Assembly (NCBI RefSeq): GCF_027627575.1 | Contig: NZ_CP114065.1 | Span: forward strand, 434,001 to 498,000 | Direction: 5' to 3' | From: Kribbella sp. CA-293567 | GTDB taxonomy: Bacteria > Actinomycetota > Actinomycetes > Propionibacteriales > Kribbellaceae | DNA: 64,000 nucleotides | Shown here: positions 58,133-64,000 of the stretch, piece after piece | Layout: every line of letters begins with the position of its first letter | Position numbering within the stretch: the stretch's first letter is position 1 | The notes under the pieces: model-generated | What the model saw: only the letters and a program-made list of their open reading frames with translations | Told to the model about the DNA's origin: nothing | Database searches by the model: none | Program-made: the position numbers and the translations under genes

Positions 58133-58918
58133 CGACACCAGACGATTGACGAAGGCGGCGCGACGATCGTCCGTGGTCAAGGCCAGCGAGAGAAAGGGGT
58201 TGAGGTCTTCGAGTTCTACCAACAGCAGCTCGCCGTCGCGAGCGCGGCAGGCGTCGACGCGCTGGACACCGTGGTCGATCGCGTTCCAGTCGACGAACCG
58301 CTGCGCGAAGGCGAGATCGGCGTCGGTCGGCTGATAAGGCTGCAGCTCCCAGCGCCGATCAGGCTGCGGAGCGAACAGCGCGTACTGGAAGTCGCGGTCG
58401 ACGAAGTAGAAGGACACCTCGTACTGGAAATCGATCAACGGCTGCGCCAGCAGTCCGTCGAGAGGAAGGGTGGTGAGCTGGTCACGGGAGACCGTTCGCA
58501 GTCCGATCGAGTCGGAGCCCAGCTTCGGCTTGACGATGTACCCGGCTGACTCGGGCAGAGTCGACGGGTCCGTGTCGGTGGTCGGGATGACCGGATAGCC
58601 GGCGTCGCTCAACTCCACCAGGTACTGCTTGCCGATCTGGTCGGCCTTACCGGTGAGCTGGTTGAAGACCCGGGTACCCCGGGTGATCGCGGCCGTCCGA
58701 AACTCGTCGTACTCGGCCTGGTAGTGCAGCACCGGGCCGCTGTTGCGGACGACGACCGCGTCGAAACGGTCCATCAACGCGGTGGCGTCGAGCGGATGAC
58801 ACAACGCCAGGTCGAAGTGCTCACGCAGGTCACGGGTGAGCAGGGTGTCCTCGTCGCCGTAGCGCCGGCCGCGAGCCGGATAGGTGAGATCGCTGACGTA
58901 CAGGATCTTGGCGCGCAT
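58106..58918 (-). CDS. ATP-grasp family protein
   Basis: 270 residues from ATG 58918 with GGAGG 7 nt upstream. ATP-grasp ligase features: KQYLVELSDAGYPVIPTT (lid and N-lobe), GYIVKPKLGSDSIGLRTV (Lys and Gly-rich loop binding ATP), DACRARDGELLLVELEDLNPFLS (metal-binding Glu, Asn). Resembles RimK/glutathione-synthetase-like proteins that join an amine to a carboxylate; substrate unknown. Confidence 0.88.
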   Translation of the reverse strand: MRAKILYVSDLTYPARGRRYGDEDTLLTRDLREHFDLALCHPLDATALMDRFDAVVVRNSGPVLHYQAEYDEFRTAAITRGTRVFNQLTGKADQIGKQYLVELSDAGYPVIPTTDTDPSTLPESAGYIVKPKLGSDSIGLRTVSRDQLTTLPLDGLLAQPLIDFQYEVSFYFVDRDFQYALFAPQPDRRWELQPYQPTDADLAFAQRFVDWNAIDHGVQRVDACRARDGELLLVELEDLNPFLSLALTTDDRRAAFVNRLVSSLTTFLTL

Positions 58919-59014
58919 CGAGAGCCTCCGACGATAGGGAACGTCTGATTATCAGCGCCCGCTCCAACCATCCGGCACCAACGGTTCGGCCAACGCCGAC
59001 TCGACCGTCGCCGA

Positions 59015-59701
59015 CTACAGGCTGAAGCGTGCCTCGATACCGTCGACCAGCAGCGAGATCCCGGTGGCGAAGCCGCTGCCGAAGTCGTACTTGAGACCTT
59101 CGGCGCCCAACTCGGTCACCACCCGCACCAGCGTTGGCGCCTTGCCGGCAGGCAGGCTGCTGATCCGCGAGAGCAGGTCGGGGGCCAGGTCGAAGGTGTC
59201 CGTGCCCACCGACGCCTCACCGAGGCTGAAGCCGTGGATGAAGTCGATGATCGTGTTCACCGCCTCGAAGATCTGCCGCGGCGACGCGCCCGCCCGGTCG
59301 AGTGCGCGGTAGAACGGCTCGACGGTCACGACGACGACATCGGAGACCGCCGAGGTGTCCGACAGCACCTGCAGTGCCAGATTCGGGTGAGCCCGCAGCG
59401 CGTCCCGGTACGCCGTCGCGGCGCTTTTGAGCTCGTCCTGCCAGGAGACGCTGTCGTCCGGTGGCGACGACTCCAGTTGCGCGAAGACGAGTTCGGCGAG
59501 TCCGGCGAAGACGGCGGCCTTGTTCGGCAGATGGTGGTAGATCGACATCGGGTTCACCCCGAGCGTCGCGGCGAGCCGCCGCATCGTCATCGCCTCGATG
59601 CCCTCGTCATCGACGATCCGCAGCGCGGCCTCGAGAATCGCCTGCCGGCTCAGCCGCTCTTCCCCGGCCCGGGGCCGACCCGGCTTGCCAGCATTAACCA
59701 T
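59015..59701 (-). CDS. TetR/AcrR family regulator
   Basis: 228 residues. Helix-turn-helix at about 20-62 (AMTMRRLAATLGVNPMSIYHHLPNKAAV) and a C-terminal TetR_C-type domain. Its start codon overlaps the first of two palindromes (59698-59734), so binding would block its own expression. Divergent from the SDR gene at 59755, its likely target. Confidence 0.93.
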   Translation of the reverse strand: MVNAGKPGRPRAGEERLSRQAILEAALRIVDDEGIEAMTMRRLAATLGVNPMSIYHHLPNKAAVFAGLAELVFAQLESSPPDDSVSWQDELKSAATAYRDALRAHPNLALQVLSDTSAVSDVVVVTVEPFYRALDRAGASPRQIFEAVNTIIDFIHGFSLGEASVGTDTFDLAPDLLSRISSLPAGKAPTLVRVVTELGAEGLKYDFGSGFATGISLLVDGIEARFSL

Positions 59702-59734
59702 ACGTCGTATGGTACGAAACCATACAGCGTATGG
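59698..59734. promoter_or_regulatory. Two TetR operators
   Basis: CCATACG-T-CGTATGG (59698-59712) and CCATAC-AGC-GTATGG (59720-59734), centres 22 bp apart (two helical turns). Same half-site CCATAC in both. Located between the divergent TetR and SDR genes. Confidence 0.85.
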
Positions 59735-59754
59735 CTACAGCGGGAGGCGCAAAG

Positions 59755-60732
59755 ATGACCGACACGACGAAACCGGTGGCAAGCGACGGGGCACCGGTGC
59801 CTTCGGCAGGCGACAACCCGACCAGGCCGTTGGCGGGCAAGGTCGCGCTGGTCGCCGGCGGAACGCGGGCGGCCGGCCGGGGGATCGCGGTGCAGCTGGG
59901 TGCGGCCGGCGCGACCGTCTACGTGACCGGGCGGTCCACCCGAGCGCAGCGCTCGGAGATGGATCGGCCGGAGACCATTGAGGAGACCGCCGAGCTGGTC
60001 GATGCGGCGGGCGGCCACGGCATCGCCGTACGGGTCGATCACACCGACCCCGAGCAAGTCCGGGCGCTGGTCGAGAAGATCGAGACCGAGCAAGGCGCGC
60101 TGCACATCCTGGTCAACGACATCTGGGGCCAGACCGGCGAACCCAGCTGGGACAAGACCGTCTGGGAATCACCCCTCGACGACGGCCTCAAGCTCCTGCG
60201 GCTCGGCGTCGAGACCCACGCCATCACCAGCCACTTCGCGCTGCCGCTGCTGATCAAGTCACCCGGCGGCCTGGTGATCGAGATGACGGACGGCACCAAC
60301 GAGTACAACGCGATCAACTACCGCGTCTCGTTCTTCTACGACGTCGCCAAGGGCGCGGTCAGCCGGATGGCCTTCGCCCTCGCCCACGAACTCGAGCCGT
60401 ACGACGCCACCGCGATCCTGCTCACCCCCGGCTGGCTCCGCTCGGAGGCGATGCTCGAGGGCTTCGGCGTCACCGAGGAGAACTGGCGCGACGCCACCGA
60501 GAAGATCCCGCACTTCGCCATCTCCGAAAGCCCGTCGTACGTCGGCCGCGCGGTAGCCGCCCTGGCCGCCGACCCCGACGTCTCCCGCTACCACGGCAAG
60601 TCCCTCTCAAGCGGCGAACTGGCCCAGGTCTACAACTTCACCGACCTCGACGGCAGCCAACCGGACGCCTGGCGCTACATCGTCGAGGTGGAATCCCAGG
60701 GCAAACCAGCCAACACCACCGGCTACCGCTGA
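59755..60732 (+). CDS. SDR family oxidoreductase
   Basis: 325 residues from ATG 59755 with GGGAGG 7 nt upstream. Gly-rich loop AGGTRAAGRGIA binds NAD(P); the catalytic region NYRVSFFYDVAKG has Tyr and Lys in an extended spacing, typical of a divergent SDR group with a C-terminal extension. Redox substrate unknown. Repressed by the divergent TetR protein, by layout. Confidence 0.9.
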   Translation: MTDTTKPVASDGAPVPSAGDNPTRPLAGKVALVAGGTRAAGRGIAVQLGAAGATVYVTGRSTRAQRSEMDRPETIEETAELVDAAGGHGIAVRVDHTDPEQVRALVEKIETEQGALHILVNDIWGQTGEPSWDKTVWESPLDDGLKLLRLGVETHAITSHFALPLLIKSPGGLVIEMTDGTNEYNAINYRVSFFYDVAKGAVSRMAFALAHELEPYDATAILLTPGWLRSEAMLEGFGVTEENWRDATEKIPHFAISESPSYVGRAVAALAADPDVSRYHGKSLSSGELAQVYNFTDLDGSQPDAWRYIVEVESQGKPANTTGYR

Positions 60733-60762
60733 AGCCCGTGCAGCCCGACCCGGACCAGTAGG

Positions 60763-61731
60763 TCAGCTACTCCACTGGGGAGAGTCGATCCAGCCTGCCG
60801 GAATCCCGAGTTCGTGGAGTTGTCGCCCGCAGCGAGGGATGTCGGTTTGCAGAAGATTCCGGACCGAAGCTGCCCACTGGGACTCGTCGCCGAAGCGCCG
60901 CAGCAGAAAGGCCAGAATGCAGAGTGTCGAATAGATCCGGAAATGGCTGTCGCCGCTCGGGTCACCGAGGTGGGCAAGCGGCGAGATCGCCCGGAGATGG
61001 CGCGGAGCGATCTGGCTGACCAGGTTCCTGTTCCACAGCCTCGAGTGATGGGCGCAGACGTTGCGAACGTAGTTCAGCACCCTCAGCCAGTTCACCAGGG
61101 CAGGCCCGTTGCCGGCCCCGTTCGCAGCGACGACGCGCAGGCTTCGCGCGATCTCATCTCGATCGACGGACTTCAGGCCGCCGTAGAGGTAGCTCATCGA
61201 GCCGAAGTCCATGATCTCGGTGAGCACCCACACCGGCAGCTTGCCGTCGTACTTGCGCCTGAAATGGACGACGAAGTCTTCGGACGAGCGAGTCTGAGCG
61301 GTGAGAATCTTCTGCAGCCACTCCTGGTGGATGCTGAGGCGCCCGGGCCGGGCGCGAACGAACTGGCCGTCCAGCGCGGCGCCGTTCAGGTGGGCATAAG
61401 CCCCGCGTCGCCCAAGCGTGAAGCCGATCTTGACCCGGAGGGCGACCTCGACCCGCTCGATCGCGGCCAGCACCATCAGCTTCAGTCGGCGGTCCGTGTC
61501 GTAGAGGTGAACAACCTGGTCAAAGGTCGTCCCGGCGACGAACTGATCATCTCGCCCGTCCTGTCCTTGGATCGATCGGCGGTACGGGTACCAGTATCCG
61601 CTCAGCCGGTAGTAGCCGACGACGCTCAGCAGGTCAGCAGCCGCGCCCGGGTCCCTGATGAGCAAGCCGCGGCTCTCCAGGAGTTTGACCTGGTCGGCGA
61701 AGGTGAGGTGCGGCTTGGTGTAGAGGTCCAT
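60763..61731 (-). CDS. Abi family protein (HEPN RNase type)
   Basis: 322 residues from ATG 61731. Abi_2-type features: LTFADQVKLLESRGL at the N-terminus, VGYYRLSGYWYPYR, and a HEPN active-site motif R223-NVCA-H228 (RxxxxH) in NYVRNVCAHHSRLWN. HEPN proteins cleave RNA; AbiD/AbiF relatives abort phage infection. No antitoxin or phage gene flanks it. A terminator hairpin lies just upstream of its start. Confidence 0.92.
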   Translation of the reverse strand: MDLYTKPHLTFADQVKLLESRGLLIRDPGAAADLLSVVGYYRLSGYWYPYRRSIQGQDGRDDQFVAGTTFDQVVHLYDTDRRLKLMVLAAIERVEVALRVKIGFTLGRRGAYAHLNGAALDGQFVRARPGRLSIHQEWLQKILTAQTRSSEDFVVHFRRKYDGKLPVWVLTEIMDFGSMSYLYGGLKSVDRDEIARSLRVVAANGAGNGPALVNWLRVLNYVRNVCAHHSRLWNRNLVSQIAPRHLRAISPLAHLGDPSGDSHFRIYSTLCILAFLLRRFGDESQWAASVRNLLQTDIPRCGRQLHELGIPAGWIDSPQWSS

Positions 61732-61754
61732 GACAGTGCTCCCACAAGAGAAAA

Positions 61755-61786
61755 CCAGCCCGTGCCCTGACGGGCAGAGGGGCTGG
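61755..61786 (-). terminator. Terminator of LysE gene, upstream of Abi
   Basis: Nested stems CCAGCCC/GGGCTGG and TGCCC/GGGCA, followed on the minus strand by GGTTTTCTCTT. It separates the LysE and Abi transcripts or attenuates read-through into Abi. Two GGGGCAGAT repeats lie just upstream of it. Confidence 0.65.
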
Positions 61787-61857
61787 CCATGTTGGAGCCA
61801 GCTTACAGGCAGCTCGGGAGCGCTGGAGCCTTTGCGCCGGGGCAGATGAGGGGCAGA

Positions 61858-62454
61858 TCAGGGCAGCACCAACCACAGGCCCATGACGGTCATGATGACG
61901 GCGATGGTGGTGTCGAGGAGTTGCCAGGCTCGGGGGCGGGCGAAGAGGGGGCCGAGTTTGCGGGCGAAGAAGCCGAGGGTGGCGAACCAGGCGAAGCTGG
62001 CGGCGACCGCGCCCAGGCCGTAGAGCCAGCGGCCGTCGGTGCCGCGTTGGTTGGCCAGGGAGCCGAGCAGGACGACTGTGTCGAGGTACACGTGGGGGTT
62101 GAGGTAGGTGAAGCCCAGGCAGGTCAGTACGACGCTGCGCAGGGCGGTGGGAGTCTGATCGGTGGGGGTCAGGGTCGCTGGATTGAACGCTCGGCGCGCT
62201 GCGATGGCGGCGTAGGTGAACAGGAAGAGGGCGCCGCCGTAGCGAGTGATGTCCAGGGCGAGTTGGCTGCTGGTGATCAAAGCACCGAGGCCGGCGATGC
62301 CGCTCGAGATGAGGAGCGCGTCGGAGAGCGCGCAGATCAGTACCACCGGTACGACGTGCTCGCGGCGCAGGCCCTGGCGGAGTACGAAGGCGTTCTGCGC
62401 GCCGATCGCGACGATCAGCGAGAGTGTGGTGGCGAAGCCGGCGAAGAGGGGCAC
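61858..62454 (-). CDS. lysE: LysE/ArgO family amino acid exporter
   Basis: 198 residues from GTG 62454 with six helices. Family features: IVAIGAQNAFVLRQGL at the N-terminus and FTYLNPHVYLDTVVLLGS in the middle. Exports lysine or arginine when their cytoplasmic level is high. Divergent from the LysG/ArgP regulator with a palindromic site between. Confidence 0.93.
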   Translation of the reverse strand: MPLFAGFATTLSLIVAIGAQNAFVLRQGLRREHVVPVVLICALSDALLISSGIAGLGALITSSQLALDITRYGGALFLFTYAAIAARRAFNPATLTPTDQTPTALRSVVLTCLGFTYLNPHVYLDTVVLLGSLANQRGTDGRWLYGLGAVAASFAWFATLGFFARKLGPLFARPRAWQLLDTTIAVIMTVMGLWLVLP

Positions 62455-62489
62455 GTCTCGACCGTAGAAGGCTGCTGGACAACAAACCA

Positions 62490-62515
62490 GCTAAAGTTCT
62501 TTCACTGCCTTTAGC
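62490..62515. promoter_or_regulatory. LysG/ArgP binding site candidate
   Basis: GCTAAAG, 12-nt spacer, CTTTAGC: perfect 7-bp dyad in the 78-bp lysE-lysG intergenic region. Confidence 0.65.
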
Positions 62516-62532
62516 AACTCTTAAGGACCCCG

Positions 62533-63420
62533 ATGCAGCTGGACTCGGCGCAGTTGGACACCTTCGCGGCGGTGATCGACGAAGGCAGCTTCGACGCGGC
62601 GGCTCGCCGGCTGCAGATCACGCCGTCGGCCGTCAGTCAGCGGATCAAGGCGATGGAGAGCCGTCTCGGTCATGTGCTGGTGCAGCGGGTCAAGCCTGCT
62701 CGCGCCACCGAGGCAGGCGAGGCGGTACTGCGCCTCGCCCGGCAGGTCTCGCTGCTGGAGGTCGAGGCGATCGCCGCGGTGCGGGGCAAGCTCGAAGGAC
62801 TGCGGCTGCCGATCGCCGTGAACGCCGACTCCCTCAACGGCTGGTTCCTGCCGGTGCTCTTCGCTGTGTCGCCCGAGCTGGTGACGGCGTTCGACCTGCG
62901 ACAGGAGGATCAGGATCACTCGGCCGAGCTGTTGCGCAACGGCACCGTGCTGGCCGCGGTGACCGCCGACCCGCGACCGGTCCAGGGCTGCCGGGTCCAG
63001 CCGCTCGGCAAGATGCGCTACCTGTCGATCGCCACCCCGCAGTACGCCGACCGCTGGCTCACCGGCCGTCCGTTGCCAGAGGCGCTCGAAGCCGCTCCGA
63101 TGATCGTCTTCAACACCAAGGATCAGCTGCAGCACCGCTTGCTGCGCAAGGTCACCCGGCGTCGGCTCGATCCACCCACCCATTCGATCCCGGCGCCGGG
63201 CCCGTTCGTCCGGGCGATCCGGCTCGGCCTCGGCTGGGGGATGATCGAGGCGGAGCTGGTGGAGAACGAGCTAGCCGACGGCCGCCTGGTGGAAGTTGCC
63301 AAAGGCAAATATATCGACGTGCCGCTGTACTGGCAGCACTGGAAGCTCGACTCCGCGGTCCTGGACACCCTCACCGCCGCGGTCCTCGCCGCCGCCGCGA
63401 CCGGCCTGCGGACCCGCTGA
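62533..63420 (+). CDS. lysG: LysG/ArgP-type LysR regulator
   Basis: 295 residues from ATG 62533. Winged helix SAQLDTFAAVIDEGSFDAAARRLQITPSAVSQRIKAM is the ArgP/LysG form. The effector domain senses Lys or Arg (NADSLNGWFLPVL). Activates lysE in known systems. Divergent from lysE. Confidence 0.94.
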   Translation: MQLDSAQLDTFAAVIDEGSFDAAARRLQITPSAVSQRIKAMESRLGHVLVQRVKPARATEAGEAVLRLARQVSLLEVEAIAAVRGKLEGLRLPIAVNADSLNGWFLPVLFAVSPELVTAFDLRQEDQDHSAELLRNGTVLAAVTADPRPVQGCRVQPLGKMRYLSIATPQYADRWLTGRPLPEALEAAPMIVFNTKDQLQHRLLRKVTRRRLDPPTHSIPAPGPFVRAIRLGLGWGMIEAELVENELADGRLVEVAKGKYIDVPLYWQHWKLDSAVLDTLTAAVLAAAATGLRTR

Positions 63421-63452
63421 ACCAGCGATCGCAACGACTCGAACCTCCACCA

Positions 63453-63473
63453 ACGAGCGTATGAGACGTTCGT
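63453..63473. promoter_or_regulatory. TetR operator candidate
   Basis: ACGAGCGT-ATGAG-ACGTTCGT, 8-bp arms with one mismatch, 26 bp before the TetR gene at 63499. Confidence 0.5.
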
Positions 63474-63498
63474 ACCAAGCTCGCCTAGGATCACCGGC

Positions 63499-64000
63499 AT
63501 GGGAAACCGTGAGGCGCTGGTCGAGGGCGCGAAGACCTGCCTGCTGGCCAACGGCTACAGCCGCACCACCGCTCGCGACATCGCGACGGCGGCCGGGGTC
63601 AGCCTGGCGGCGATCGGCTACCACTTCGGTTCCAAGGAAGCCTTGTTGAACGAGGCCATGCGGCAGGCGCTGGACGAATGGGCCGCCGGCGCCGGCCGGA
63701 CGACGAACGCCGATCAACCCGAGGAACCCGACGCGGGGAAGCGGTTCGAAGCGACCTGGGCGCAGATGCTCGGGACGCTGTCGTCGCCGGAGACTCGCGC
63801 GCTGTGGGTCACGCAGTACGAAGTCCTGTGCCTGGGCGCGCAGCACCCGGAGCTGCTCCAGGAACTGTCGAAGCTGCAGGGCGACGCGCGAGAGGGCCTG
63901 GCGGAGCTGTTCGGCTCGGCCGACGCCGGCACCGACGAGGCGGCGAAGCAGCGGCTCGGCACCTTCTACCAAGCCTTGATGCTCGGCGTGATCGCTCTCT
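63499..64000 (+). CDS. TetR family regulator (cut by window end)
   Basis: At least 167 residues from ATG 63499, running off the right edge. Helix-turn-helix ARDIATAAGVSLAAIGYHFGSKEALL at about 26-50. The rest is a helical ligand-binding domain. A dyad at 63453-63473 suggests autoregulation. Confidence 0.9.
   Translation, partial: MGNREALVEGAKTCLLANGYSRTTARDIATAAGVSLAAIGYHFGSKEALLNEAMRQALDEWAAGAGRTTNADQPEEPDAGKRFEATWAQMLGTLSSPETRALWVTQYEVLCLGAQHPELLQELSKLQGDAREGLAELFGSADAGTDEAAKQRLGTFYQALMLGVIAL

Overview
The window is high-GC actinobacterial chromosome. GTG starts are frequent, many genes overlap by 4 nt (ATGA or GTGA), and there are LysR, TetR, AraC, MerR and WYL regulators, twin-arginine and Sec signal peptides, and a PopR-type ClpP control region. 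Gene content and style fit Nocardioidaceae/Kribbellaceae (Kribbella-like); this is inference, because no rRNA or marker gene is present. No tRNA, rRNA, IS element, integrase or CRISPR array was found.

Layout. (1) 1-11.7 kb: a chromosomal type IV secretion-like gene set. A divergent pair (a membrane-anchored beta-propeller-like protein and a small secreted Trp-Pro protein) faces a rightward operon: DUF6668, VirB2-like, VirB8-like, two VirB6/TrbL-like paralogues, SCO6880-family protein, VirB4-like ATPase, VirD4-like coupling ATPase, DUF4913. No relaxase or integrase is visible. (2) 11.7-18.9 kb: TetR gene with a clear operator, a charged helical protein, a DinF-type MATE exporter, a 320-bp region with DnaA-box-like sites, then dnaB. 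DnaB is interrupted in its Walker A motif by a 413-residue class 3 intein carrying a LAGLIDADG endonuclease and two extra Cys-x2-Cys pairs. A MerR regulator diverges from a small membrane protein after it. (3) 19-33 kb: small-molecule metabolism and regulation, including RidA-like protein, tyrosine phosphatase, LysR/MFS, AraC/NmrA-like/DUF1772/hydrolase operon, secreted erythromycin-esterase-like protein, DrrAB-like ABC exporter with WYL regulator, and an autoinhibited Fic protein. (4) 33-37 kb: UbiA prenyltransferase, then a virginiamycin B lyase overlapping an ABC-F gene that has a three-codon leader ORF and two mutually exclusive stems, which looks like antibiotic-inducible attenuation. (5) 37-48.7 kb: secreted proteins (peptidylarginine deiminase with an EF-hand, DUF3152 metzincin, M23 peptidase, Tat-exported PHP protein with a 22-His N-terminus), epoxide hydrolase, and HelD. 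(6) 48.7-64 kb: flavin enzymes, Lrp/trans-sulfuration pair lying in a dense DnaA-box cluster, ClpP facing a PopR-like activator across two abutting TCTGCC-N3-GGCAGA sites, PLP enzyme plus GNAT, DUF4865, MFS, ATP-grasp, TetR/SDR pair with two operators, HEPN-type Abi protein, LysE/LysG pair, and a TetR gene cut by the window end.

How it fits together. Most regulators sit divergently next to their likely targets with visible dyads between them. Several genes belong to antibiotic-defence families (MATE, DrrAB-like, Ere-like, Vgb, ABC-F, HelD). The most notable items are the relaxase-less secretion-like operon beside dnaB, the class 3 intein, the leader-controlled Vgb/ABC-F pair, and the DnaA-box cluster at 51.0-52.5 kb.
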